Below, in pieces: positions 1-7,100 of a DNA stretch of 64,000 bases. Position 1 is the first letter of the stretch, and each line of letters opens with the position of its first letter. A program made the position numbers and the translations under genes. The DNA is from Hymenobacter sp. 5317J-9. GTDB taxonomy: Bacteria > Bacteroidota > Bacteroidia > Cytophagales > Hymenobacteraceae. The notes under the pieces are model-generated. The model was not told the origin of the DNA, did no database searches, and saw nothing but the letters and a program-made list of their open reading frames with translations. Location of the stretch: contig NZ_CP095050.1 of the NCBI RefSeq assembly GCF_022921075.1, positions 3,162,001-3,226,000 of the forward strand. The letters are read 5' to 3'.

Positions 1-162
1 GTTCCCAACGTGTACTGCACTTTCAGCCATTGGGACGACGAAGCCGCGCTCAACGCCTATCGGGAGTCGGAACTGTTTGGCGAGGTGTGGCCGGCCACGA
101 AACGGCTGTTTGCGGCACCGCCGGTGGCATTTTCGTCGGCCCCGGTCACAGTGGTGGAATAG
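1..162 (+). CDS. antibiotic biosynthesis monooxygenase-like protein (3' end only)
   Basis: The reading frame is open from the first base and stops with TAG at 160-162, giving the last 53 residues of a protein whose start lies outside the window. The fragment (VPNVYCTFSHWDDEAAL, then a YRESELFGEVWP stretch) resembles the C-terminal half of small ABM-fold (dimeric alpha/beta barrel) proteins, where a W-x-S/D-E-A-A-L segment is followed by a helix and the final strand. Such proteins are often heme-degrading or quinol monooxygenases, or have no known substrate. The call rests on a short fragment only, so the family is tentative and no substrate can be inferred. Confidence 0.55.
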   Translation, partial: VPNVYCTFSHWDDEAALNAYRESELFGEVWPATKRLFAAPPVAFSSAPVTVVE

Positions 163-293
163 CGCGAGGACCTGCGCCACAGACAGAATTTTGCTGAGGC
201 CGCGGCTACAGATGCGGCACCGCTGGACGCATTATTGGCCAAACCATCAGGCCCCTTTAGCGGTACAAGCAGCGGGGCGCCCCGTTGCGGCCC

Positions 294-301
294 TACCTTC
301 G
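294..301 (+). promoter_or_regulatory. candidate -7 box (TACCTTCG) of hscB
   Basis: This is one base off the Bacteroidota -7 consensus TAnnTTTG and lies only three bases before the hscB ATG, implying a very short or absent leader. No clear -33 TTG is seen at the usual distance. Confidence 0.35.
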
Positions 302-304
302 CCC

Positions 305-850
305 ATGCCCGACCCTGCCGATTACTTCGCTTTTTACGGTATTCCCGAGTCTTTCCGGCCCGATGAAGCCGCCCTCAAGCGCCGCTACTACGCCAAAAGC
401 CGTGAAACTCATCCCGATTTTCACGCCACCAGCTCGCCTGAAAACCAAGCCGAAATGTTGCGCCAGTCTACGCTCAACACCGATGCCTACCGCACTCTCG
501 CCGACCCCGACCAGCGCATGGCCTACCTGCTGCGCCACCACGGCCTGCTCGAAGAAGGCAAGCAGGAGCAGCTCCCGCCCGACTTCCTGATGGACATGAT
601 GGACCTCAACGAGCAACTCATGGAACTGGAAATGGAACCCGACCCCGCCACCCATACCAAAGCAGCTACCGAAGTACAAGCCCTAACCGAAACGCTGGAC
701 GCCGGTATTGAGCCGGTTCTGGCTGGCTATGAGCAGCTACCCGCCGACCACCGCCCGGCCGCGCTCCAGCAAATCCGCACCTACTACCTAAAAAAGCGGT
801 ATCTGTTGCGCATCCAGCAGCAGCTAGCTACCTTTGCAGCCCGCTCCTGA
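305..850 (+). CDS. hscB: Fe-S cluster assembly co-chaperone HscB (J-domain protein)
   Basis: The 181-residue product has the size and layout of HscB. An N-terminal J domain carries the HPD motif at residues 36-38, which stimulates the ATPase of an Hsp70-type chaperone (HscA/DnaK). The helical C-terminal domain (about 75-180), with acidic LPPDFLMDMMDLNEQ and a final YLKKRYLLRI helix, is the part that docks the IscU scaffold in characterised homologues. The reading frame is open further upstream, but the ATG at 305 gives the normal HscB start (MPDPADYFAFYGIP), and a TACCTTCG box sits just before it. It acts in the cytoplasm during transfer of nascent Fe-S clusters. No isc or suf genes lie nearby, so it appears to be a stand-alone gene, as is common in this phylum. 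Confidence 0.93.
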   Translation: MPDPADYFAFYGIPESFRPDEAALKRRYYAKSRETHPDFHATSSPENQAEMLRQSTLNTDAYRTLADPDQRMAYLLRHHGLLEEGKQEQLPPDFLMDMMDLNEQLMELEMEPDPATHTKAATEVQALTETLDAGIEPVLAGYEQLPADHRPAALQQIRTYYLKKRYLLRIQQQLATFAARS

Positions 851-887
851 TACCGGCAGAGCGGAATTGTTCTAAAAAGCTCATCCT

Positions 888-969
888 GCCCGGATGGCGG
901 AACCGGTAGACGCGTTGGTCTCAAACACCAATACCGCAAGGTGTGCCGGTTCGACTCCGGCTCCGGGTA
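888..969 (+). tRNA. tRNA-Leu (anticodon CAA)
   Basis: The acceptor stem GCCCGGA (888-894) pairs with TCCGGGT (962-968), with a G-U first pair, followed by discriminator A969. The anticodon arm TTGGT-CTCAAAC-ACCAA gives anticodon CAA, reading UUG. A long class II variable arm and a T-arm with GGTTCGACTCC support leucine. The CCA tail is not encoded. Confidence 0.95.
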
Positions 970-999
970 CTAGGAAGGTCTAACGACCACCCACAATTC

Positions 1000-1050
1000 A
1001 AGCCTCAAAAGCTGTAAATCTGTTCGCAGATGCAGTTTTTGAGGCTTTTT
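1000..1050 (+). terminator. Rho-independent terminator after tRNA-Leu
   Basis: AAGCCTCAAAA (1000-1010) pairs with TTTTGAGGCTT (1037-1047), and the stem is followed by a T run. The loop is about 26 bases. The terminator begins 31 bases after the tRNA. Confidence 0.75.
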
Positions 1051-1105
1051 GCGTTCAGGCCAATCGGGAAGTTGTGTGACATTGGCTTCTGGCCTATTAA
1101 AAAAC

Positions 1106-1124
1106 AATGGCTTTCGTAGCCATT
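1106..1124 (+). promoter_or_regulatory. small inverted repeat upstream of lactonase gene
   Basis: AATGGCT-ttcgt-AGCCATT forms a perfect 7-bp inverted repeat about 70 bases before the lactonase ATG. It could be an operator or a short RNA hairpin. Together with the tRNA and its terminator it accounts for the 343-base non-coding stretch 851-1193; nothing else is recognisable there. Confidence 0.3.
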
Positions 1125-1193
1125 TCCCTATGCAGGCTGGTAGGCTCCCCTACTTTGGTGCACTTTTGCAACTCAACCTTTGCCCAACCCCGA

Positions 1194-2393
1194 ATGAAGT
1201 TTACTGCCCGTTTCCGCACGTTGGTGCCCGTGTACAGCCTTGGCCTGCTTGCGGCTGCCGCATTTCTGGATGGGTGCGCGAAAAAGGCATCCAGCAGTTC
1301 AAATGCTTCCCGCGACTACCTCGTGTACATCGGCACCAACGTGAGCTCGGAGCAGGAAAACTCGATTTACCTCTACCGTCTTGCGCCGGCTACCGGGGTG
1401 CTGACGCCGATAGGCGCGTACCGGGGCGGGGCCAGCCCCACCTACCTGACCATGCCGGCCGGGCGTAAGTTTATGTACGCGGTGAGCGAGACGCAGATGT
1501 TTCGGGGTGCCAAGGGCGGCGGAGTGAGCGCCATAGCCGTCGACCCGCGCACCGGCGGCCTCACGCTGCTCAACCAGCAGCCATCCACCGGCGCCTCGCC
1601 CTGCTACATCAGCCTCGACCGTTCCGAAAAAGCCGCGCTGGTGGCCAACTACGTGGGCGGCAACGTCGCCCTGCTGCCCCTGAGTCCCAACGGCCAGCTG
1701 GCCGCCCCCACCGCCACCGACCAGCACCAGGGCGCCGGCCCGCACAAAAACCAGAACGGCCCGCACGCCCACTGCATTCTCCCCGACCCGACCAATACCT
1801 ACGCCTTCGCCGTGGACCTGGGCACCGACCAAGTGGTGAGCTACCGGCTCAACGCCGCTCAGGGCCAGTTGGCCCGCCTGGCCGAACCCGCTTTCAAAGC
1901 CACGCTTGGCGCGGGGCCGCGCCACCTCATTTTCCATCCCAACGGCAAGCGGGCGTATTTGATTAATGAGCTGAACTCGACGGTGACGGCGCTGGCGTAT
2001 GACGCGGCGGCCGGCAAGTTTCAGGAGTTGCAAACGGTGAGCACGCTGCCCAAGAGCTTCACTGGTCAGAATTCCTGCGCCGACATTCACGTGTCGCCCG
2101 ACGGCTTGTTTCTCTACGCCTCCAACCGGGGCCACAACAGCATCGCTGTGTTCGCCATCGACACCAGCAACGGCACGCTGGCGCCCATTCAACACGTGAG
2201 CACCCAGGGCAACACCCCGCGCAACTTCAGCCTCACGCCCTCGGGGCGCCTGCTACTGGTGGCCAACCAGAACTCCAATAACGTGGTCACGTTCCGCGTC
2301 GACCCGCAAAACGGCCTGCTGGCCCCCACCGGCCAGACCGTGGAAGTGCCCTCGCCCATGTTTGTGCAGGTGGTGGAAGATTTTACGCGCTGA
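1194..2393 (+). CDS. lactonase family beta-propeller lipoprotein (6-phosphogluconolactonase-like)
   Basis: The product is 399 residues long. The ATG at 1194 is preferred over an upstream in-frame ATG at 1107 because it places a typical signal peptide at the N-terminus (MKFTARFRTL, a hydrophobic stretch, then LDGC), making Cys at about residue 22 the lipidated residue. The mature part has repeated YIGTN, GASPTYL, HCILPDPTNTYAFAVDLG, GAGPRHLIFHPNGK and DIHVSPDG segments of the seven-bladed YbhE/Pgl propeller. In E. coli this fold hydrolyses 6-phosphogluconolactone, but the export and lipidation seen here argue for an extracytoplasmic lactone or sugar substrate. Many homologues are annotated as lactonase without proof. 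The gene stands alone after the tRNA-Leu terminator and precedes an AI-2E-type transporter by 95 bases. Confidence 0.85.
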   Translation: MKFTARFRTLVPVYSLGLLAAAAFLDGCAKKASSSSNASRDYLVYIGTNVSSEQENSIYLYRLAPATGVLTPIGAYRGGASPTYLTMPAGRKFMYAVSETQMFRGAKGGGVSAIAVDPRTGGLTLLNQQPSTGASPCYISLDRSEKAALVANYVGGNVALLPLSPNGQLAAPTATDQHQGAGPHKNQNGPHAHCILPDPTNTYAFAVDLGTDQVVSYRLNAAQGQLARLAEPAFKATLGAGPRHLIFHPNGKRAYLINELNSTVTALAYDAAAGKFQELQTVSTLPKSFTGQNSCADIHVSPDGLFLYASNRGHNSIAVFAIDTSNGTLAPIQHVSTQGNTPRNFSLTPSGRLLLVANQNSNNVVTFRVDPQNGLLAPTGQTVEVPSPMFVQVVEDFTR

Positions 2394-2488
2394 GCCAGCG
2401 CCCCGGCCCAGCGGACAACGCGCCAAATGCTACACCGTAAGCGGCCTTACGCTGACGGCACATCGCTGAATGGCCTCTCACCCCCTTT

Positions 2489-3619
2489 ATGCCCGACCTC
2501 GACGCCCCCTCCCGCGAGCTGCAATTTCCCCTCTACGTAAAACTGCCGCTCATCCTCCTGGGCCTGGCCCTGGCGGTGTTCACCATTCACATTGCCAGCG
2601 AAATCATTTTTCCGCTGTTTTTCGCGGCCATTTTTGCCATCATGCTGCATCCCGTGGAGCAGTGGCTGCTGCGGCACCGGGTGCCCAGGCTGCTGGCCAT
2701 CACGCTCACGGTGGTACTGGGCGTGAGCGCGCTGCTGGGCCTGCTCTACTTCATCTACATCGAGGCGTCCCAGCTGTCGAGCCAGATGCCGCTGTTCAAG
2801 AAGAAGTTTGCCGAAACCACCGCGCAGGTGCACCAGTGGCTGCAATCGCGCTTCGGCGTGAGCGACCAGAAACTGCAGGGCTACCTCAGCGAGGCCGGCA
2901 ACCGGGCCTCGGCGCTGCTGGGCGGCACGCTCTCGGCGGTGTCGGGGCTGGCGGTGGTGGTCACGCTCATTCCGGTCTACATCTTTCTGCTGTTCCTGTA
3001 CCAGCGGCGGCTGATTGACTTTCTAACGCAGGTGTTTTCGGGTCGCCGGCAGGACCAGAACGTGGCCGACGTGCTGCACGAAAGCAAGGCCACCATTCAG
3101 AGCTACATGGTGGGCCTGCTCATTGAAGCCAGCATCGTGGCCACGCTCAACACCACGGCGCTGCTCCTCATCGGGGTGCCGTATGGGCTGCTGCTGGGCG
3201 TGCTGGGCGCGCTGCTGAACTTCATTCCCTACATCGGCGGGCTCATTGCCATTGCGCTGCCGGTGCTCATGGCCTTCGTGGCCAAGCCCGGCTACGGGCA
3301 CGCCGTGGCGGTGGTGGCCGCCTACATGGTCATTCAGTTCATCGACAATCACTACCTCATTCCGCGCATCGTGGCCTCCAAAATCAAGGTTAACGCGCTG
3401 GTGGCCATTGTGGGCGTGCTGGTGGGCAACGCCATCGGCGGCGTGGCGGGCATGTTTCTGGCCCTGCCGGTCATCGCCATCCTCAAAATCGTTTTCGACC
3501 GCATTCCGTCCCTCAAGCCCTGGGGCATGCTGCTGGGCGACGAGGAAACCCCGCGCGGCCGCAAAATCAACCCGCCCACCAAAGCCACCGAGCGAGCAGA
3601 GCAAGTAGTGCCGGGCTAA
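2489..3619 (+). CDS. AI-2E family transporter (PerM/TqsA-like membrane protein)
   Basis: This 376-residue protein has the AI-2E exporter layout: two N-terminal membrane helices (about 13-60), a third near 75-95, a soluble linker (about 100-150), and a C-terminal block of at least four helices with the family signature LGALLNFIPYIGGLIA at about residue 240. Members include TqsA of E. coli, linked to autoinducer-2 export, and Na+/H+ antiporters in other bacteria, so the substrate here cannot be told from sequence. The C-terminus ends in a charged tail rich in Arg, Lys and Glu. It is convergent with the B12-binding gene; 52 bases separate the two stop codons. No luxS is visible in the window. 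Confidence 0.88.
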   Translation: MPDLDAPSRELQFPLYVKLPLILLGLALAVFTIHIASEIIFPLFFAAIFAIMLHPVEQWLLRHRVPRLLAITLTVVLGVSALLGLLYFIYIEASQLSSQMPLFKKKFAETTAQVHQWLQSRFGVSDQKLQGYLSEAGNRASALLGGTLSAVSGLAVVVTLIPVYIFLLFLYQRRLIDFLTQVFSGRRQDQNVADVLHESKATIQSYMVGLLIEASIVATLNTTALLLIGVPYGLLLGVLGALLNFIPYIGGLIAIALPVLMAFVAKPGYGHAVAVVAAYMVIQFIDNHYLIPRIVASKIKVNALVAIVGVLVGNAIGGVAGMFLALPVIAILKIVFDRIPSLKPWGMLLGDEETPRGRKINPPTKATERAEQVVPG

Positions 3620-3671
3620 GGCGCCGCGCCACCCCCCTGCCGGACCACCGCAGAGGTAGCCCGAGCCCCGG

Positions 3672-4736
3672 TTATTCTTGCTGAAAAAGTCCCCGCACCA
3701 CGGCCACCGCATCGTCGGCGCTGGCGGCCCAGGCGTCGGCGCCGGTGCGCTCCCACAGGTCGGCGTCGTACACAAAGGGGCGCCCGCCCACCACCACGCG
3801 CACGTGGCGCGTAGCCGGGTCGCGCCGCAGGGCAGCCACTAGGTCGCCCAGCAGCGGCACGTGGTGCGGCATGGACGCCGACGTAAGCAGCAGCTGCACG
3901 CCTTGGTCGGCTATCATGCGGCGGATGCTGTCCTGGGGCGTGCTGGCGCCGAGGTAGCTCACGTCCCAGCCGTCATACTCCAGAAAGTCAGCCACCATCT
4001 GCAGGCCAATCGTGTGCAGGTCGCCGGCCACGCAGGCGGCCAGCAGGCGCCGCCCGTTCCGCGGAGTGCCCTGGAAATAGGGCTGTAGCTGGGCCATCAC
4101 GCCGGCCGTGGCGGCGGTGCAGTAATGCTCCTCAGCCACGCTGATTTCGCCGCGATGCCAGCGGTTGCCCACTTCGCGCTGGGCCGGCTGCAGCACGTGC
4201 AGGTAGAGGTCGCGCACGTCGGTGCCCGCTTCCGCTTCGGCCACCAGCAGGCGCTGGGCGGCGGTGCGGTCGGCGGCCAGCAGCAGGGTCACGTAATGGG
4301 TGGCCAGCGCGGCAAATCGGAGGGCTTCGGGGGTTTCGGGGGGCGCTTCGGCCACCGGAGCCAGCGCCGCCAGCGGGGCGGCCAGCGCAACGAGGCCGGC
4401 GCTGAGGATGCCTGCCACCAGCACGTATTCGCCCACGGTAAGGCGTAGCAGCAGCGTTTGGCGCAGGGCGGCCACTTCCTCAGTTGCCACCACGGGGCCC
4501 AGCTGTTGGCTGAACTGCAGCAGGTGGCCCTCAAACAGGCCCGGGCTGTTCATGAGCACGGCGTTGGCCAGGGCAATGATGTGTTGCTGCAGCTGGTCGA
4601 CGGATGAGTCGGGGAGGTCGGCCGCGGGCGGGGAGGCGGCATCGGGGAGCTGCTTAGCGGCAGCTTCGGCCAGCGCCCCCAGCTCCTGGTAGAGCCGCTG
4701 GGCAATCTGCTCGCGCAGCGCTTGGTTGGTGGGCAA
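3672..4736 (-). CDS. CarH-like cobalamin-binding photosensor domain protein without MerR domain
   Basis: The 354-residue product contains a four-helix B12-binding cap (about 145-225) followed by a Rossmann-type B12-binding domain (230-330) with the base-off motif DLHTIG (239-244), TSAS (285-288) and VVGG (315-318). In the cap, W193-H194 followed by E203-H204 matches the W-x9-EH motif of light-sensing CarH/LitR proteins. H194 aligns with the residue that coordinates cobalt after illumination in Thermus CarH, and H241 with the lower ligand. CarH normally has an N-terminal MerR DNA-binding domain. Here the first 140 residues instead form a helical, Ala/Leu-rich region with no recognisable helix-turn-helix, so output would have to go through a partner protein. 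The start appears to be TTG at 4736, as no in-frame ATG is nearby. Photoreception is inferred; a plain B12-dependent sensor is the alternative. Confidence 0.8.
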   Translation of the reverse strand: MPTNQALREQIAQRLYQELGALAEAAAKQLPDAASPPAADLPDSSVDQLQQHIIALANAVLMNSPGLFEGHLLQFSQQLGPVVATEEVAALRQTLLLRLTVGEYVLVAGILSAGLVALAAPLAALAPVAEAPPETPEALRFAALATHYVTLLLAADRTAAQRLLVAEAEAGTDVRDLYLHVLQPAQREVGNRWHRGEISVAEEHYCTAATAGVMAQLQPYFQGTPRNGRRLLAACVAGDLHTIGLQMVADFLEYDGWDVSYLGASTPQDSIRRMIADQGVQLLLTSASMPHHVPLLGDLVAALRRDPATRHVRVVVGGRPFVYDADLWERTGADAWAASADDAVAVVRGLFQQE

Positions 4737-4760
4737 AGGCGTGGTATCGGTTTTGGGTAA

Positions 4761-4787
4761 CGGAGACGGATTCCGGATTTGTCTCCG
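4761..4787 (-). promoter_or_regulatory. inverted repeat upstream of B12-binding gene
   Basis: CGGAGAC (4761-4767) and GTCTCCG (4781-4787) are perfect inverted arms around a 13-base loop, centred about 38 bases upstream of the presumed start. A CGAA-N6-TTCG element overlaps the far end (4786-4799). Either could be an operator, or the hairpin could act in the leader. It does not resemble a cobalamin riboswitch. Confidence 0.35.
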
Positions 4788-4917
4788 AAATCAACTTCGC
4801 CTTTACGCAACTTATACCCAGCAGGATGCCTTTTAGCGGCGGCCCGGCCCGCAAAGCCATGAAAAATAGGCATATTTTTTTGGCCACCGCCTGCGCTGGC
4901 GGCAGCGCGTGCAGCCG

Positions 4918-5343
4918 TCAGGCGGGCAGGCCGGTTAGCCAAGCTTCGGCCGCGTCAACGCTGACAAAGCGTTGGAATACGAAGCCCGACGGCGACGCCG
5001 ACACCACCGACTGCGTGGACAGGCGGTGCAGCGGGTCGGCGCCCTCCACGATGGCGCAGTGCCGGGTGCGGGCCTGCGTCATGGCCCGCGGAATCCAGTT
5101 TTCGATGAGCCAGGCCTGCGCCGCGCCCGAAAGTGGCGCGCGCTGCCCGTGGTCGGAGAGGATTTTGCGCGCGCCCGAATTCAGCAGCAAGGCCAGCACC
5201 TGCTCGTAGAAGGCCTTCACGGCGTCGAAGGAGGTGCGCTCGGCACTCCAGGCCAGGCGCACGAAGCCGCGGGGGTGATGGTAGACCTTGCCCGCGGCAT
5301 TCTGAAAGTAGAGCGTCTCCTGAGTTCGGGGCAGCAAATTCAT
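4918..5343 (-). CDS. small STAS/SpoIIAA-like protein of unknown function (paralogue 1)
   Basis: This 141-residue soluble protein has no signal peptide or membrane segment. It clearly resembles the divergent neighbour at 5564-5965: both have LYF-(Q/E)N, a G(K/R)-HP-G element, a mid-region FxAF helix, a (K)(I/M)L-(S/A)D segment, and W-I-x-(N/E)-(W/Y)-W. Overall size and the alternating strand/helix pattern are like SpoIIAA/STAS-type proteins, but no catalytic or phosphorylation site can be named. The ATG at 5343 is the natural start. Its placement between the B12 photosensor gene and its own divergent paralogue suggests a small sensory or regulatory group, although this rests on context only. 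Confidence 0.7.
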   Translation of the reverse strand: MNLLPRTQETLYFQNAAGKVYHHPRGFVRLAWSAERTSFDAVKAFYEQVLALLLNSGARKILSDHGQRAPLSGAAQAWLIENWIPRAMTQARTRHCAIVEGADPLHRLSTQSVVSASPSGFVFQRFVSVDAAEAWLTGLPA

Positions 5344-5563
5344 AAGAAGAGTAGAAGGTAGAAGTGCCCGAACGAACGCCGCTGGAAGCCAAGTAAAAGC
5401 CGCGACAAAACTACGCGGCGCAGGGGCAATCTGTGCTTTTTTAATTTCTCAACGAAACGGCCCGGCTTTCGTAGAAAGGCTCAGCCATTGGGCATTATCC
5501 ATTTAGCCCAAGTATATTATTATCCATCTGTTTATCAGCGGCTTGCTCGCTTTCTCCTGCATA
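5344..5563. promoter_or_regulatory. divergent promoter region between the two STAS-like paralogues
   Basis: The 220-base gap has an ACGAAA-N9-TTTCGT inverted repeat at 5452-5472 and a direct repeat ATTATCCAT at 5494-5502 and 5519-5527, in an AT-richer patch than the surroundings. These are plausible binding sites for a shared regulator of both genes. No clear TAnnTTTG box was found. Confidence 0.35.
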
Positions 5564-5965
5564 ATGCGTTTATATTTTGAGAATCCCGTGGGGCGCCTGC
5601 TCGAACACCCCGACGGCTATGCTTTGGTGCAATACGCGGCCGGCCCCCGGGACTTTCCCACCTTTCAAGCCTTTCTTACTCACACCAGCCAGCTGCTGCG
5701 CCGCCACAACTGGCACAAGATGCTGGCCGACCAGCGCCAGATGTCGCCCTTCACCGACGAGGAGCGCAACTGGATTCGCGAATACTGGCTGGCCAGCAGC
5801 CAAACCGACGGCTACGAGCTCTACGGCGCCGTCATCATTCCGGCCGACGTGTTTGCCCGCCTCTCGCTCAACCTGGTGATGAACGACTCGCAGCAGTCGG
5901 CCCTCACCTACCGCCTCTTCGACGCCGAGCCCGAGGCCGTGGAGTGGCTGCAGCAGCTGCCCTAA
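5564..5965 (+). CDS. small STAS/SpoIIAA-like protein of unknown function (paralogue 2)
   Basis: The product has 133 residues when read from the ATG at 5564; an upstream TTG at 5543 would add seven residues with no match in the paralogue. It is homologous to the protein encoded divergently at 4918-5343: the LYFENPVGRLLEHPDGY start, RRHNWHKMLADQRQMSPF in the middle and NWIREYW later align over the whole length. It is soluble, rich in aromatic residues, and lacks any recognised catalytic motif. The pair may have arisen by duplication and inversion, then diverged strongly. The following DUF6929 gene is convergent, 14 bases away. Confidence 0.72.
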   Translation: MRLYFENPVGRLLEHPDGYALVQYAAGPRDFPTFQAFLTHTSQLLRRHNWHKMLADQRQMSPFTDEERNWIREYWLASSQTDGYELYGAVIIPADVFARLSLNLVMNDSQQSALTYRLFDAEPEAVEWLQQLP

Positions 5966-5979
5966 CCCGAAGCCCTCCG

Positions 5980-6873
5980 CTATTCCAAGCTGATTTCGGC
6001 CACCACGGCGGTGCTGCCGCCTGCGTCGTCATCCGTCACGAGCAGCAATTCCCAGTGCCGTGCGCCCACCACGCGGCGCACCGCCAGGCCCTCCACCTTG
6101 CCGCGGTAGGCACGCCCGTCGTGCCAGGCCAACAGGGCAAACGCCGCCCGCTGCGTGTCGAGGTTGACCAGCCCGATGAACGAGCCCAGCACGTCGCCAT
6201 CGAGCACGGCATCGGTGGTATTTTCCACGGAGGCGGTCACGAAAAGCAGCTCGTCGACAAACGTGGCGCCCGAAAACCCAGCCGGGCAGCCTGCAATGGC
6301 GGGCAACTCAAAGGGCAAAACCTTAACGATGGGAACGGTGGCCGCGCCACCCAAAAAAGCCACCGTGGCTTCCAGAGGCAGCCGAAACAGCAGCGCCGCG
6401 TCGGCCCGCCCCACCGTGCGCTGAAACAAGAGCAGTTCGGTGTCGGAGGCGGCGGCGGCTTCCAGGTTGAACACCGCGCCAGCGGGCAGCAAGGGCGCCA
6501 GCAGCGCGTAGAGCGGCGTCAAATCGAGCGGTTCGGGAACGGCGCTGGCGGTGTCGGTGGGCACAAACCAGCCCCGGGCGCGGTTGGGGCGACTGCCCGA
6601 ACCCAGCAGCAGCAGGCCGGGGCGGCCGTCGGCCCAGCACACGGCTGCCATGCATTCCAGGTCGGGCTTTTCGGGCTTGGGAATGCGGAATGGGCCATTG
6701 GCCGGGCCATCGAATAGTTGGCGGCGGGCGGTGGGCGCCAGCGTGGCCGCATCGAGGCAGTGCAGCGCGGCCGGGTCGTCGCCGATGACGTAGGCCGTGG
6801 GCCCAATGATTTCGACCCCGGAGGCCGAGGGCAGGCCGGGAAGAGCAACTTCAGAGAGAATGGTGGCGGTCAT
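5980..6873 (-). CDS. DUF6929 family protein (beta-propeller-like)
   Basis: The 297-residue protein starts at the ATG at 6873 (MTATILSEVALPGLPSASG). Upstream in-frame starts add a Pro/His-rich tail with no family character. The sequence shows repeated hydrophobic strands separated by turns: SGVEIIGPTAYVIGDD, AALHCLDAATL, LECMAAVC, GLLLLGSGS, FNLEAAAA, and finally YRGKVEGLAVRR and WELLLVTDDD. This is typical of the small propeller-like DUF6929 proteins of Bacteroidota, which have no known function. The GSGSRPNRARGW segment in the middle is the most distinctive conserved element. There is no signal peptide, so it should act in the cytoplasm. It is convergent with paralogue 2 and diverges from the sigma-54 activator gene. 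Confidence 0.7.
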   Translation of the reverse strand: MTATILSEVALPGLPSASGVEIIGPTAYVIGDDPAALHCLDAATLAPTARRQLFDGPANGPFRIPKPEKPDLECMAAVCWADGRPGLLLLGSGSRPNRARGWFVPTDTASAVPEPLDLTPLYALLAPLLPAGAVFNLEAAAASDTELLLFQRTVGRADAALLFRLPLEATVAFLGGAATVPIVKVLPFELPAIAGCPAGFSGATFVDELLFVTASVENTTDAVLDGDVLGSFIGLVNLDTQRAAFALLAWHDGRAYRGKVEGLAVRRVVGARHWELLLVTDDDAGGSTAVVAEISLE

Positions 6874-6989
6874 GGGCAGGCGGGGCGGCGGCGAATGGCG
6901 GGCAACTGCCGCGTGTACGCAAGGTGGCAAAGTTGGCTGCATCGGGCGGCCTAGCAAGCTCAAGCGGCCCTGTAGTCAAGCAGGCAAAC

Positions 6990-7050
6990 ACTTTGATTTT
7001 AACACAAATAAAATATTCAATTTATTGATTATTTAACTTATATTTACCTC
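6990..7050 (+). promoter_or_regulatory. AT-rich promoter region of the sigma-54 activator gene
   Basis: This block is strongly AT-rich against a GC-rich background. It holds TTTG at 6992-6995, a TTG at 7025-7027 and TATATTTA at 7039-7046, one base off TAnnTTTG. Spacing between these elements is not canonical, so the exact promoter is uncertain. Confidence 0.35.
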
Positions 7051-7100
7051 CCTTCCTTTCCCGCGCGCCGCTCTTCTTTCCCACTTTTTTCCTGCTTCGC

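Noticed and set aside
1154..1170. Possible sigma-54 site TTGGTGCACTTTTGCA before the lactonase gene
   Set aside because: GG and GC are nine bases apart instead of ten, and the -24 half is poor.
4741..4800. Cobalamin riboswitch upstream of the B12-binding gene
   Set aside because: The leader is too short and lacks the B12 box; only a simple hairpin is visible.
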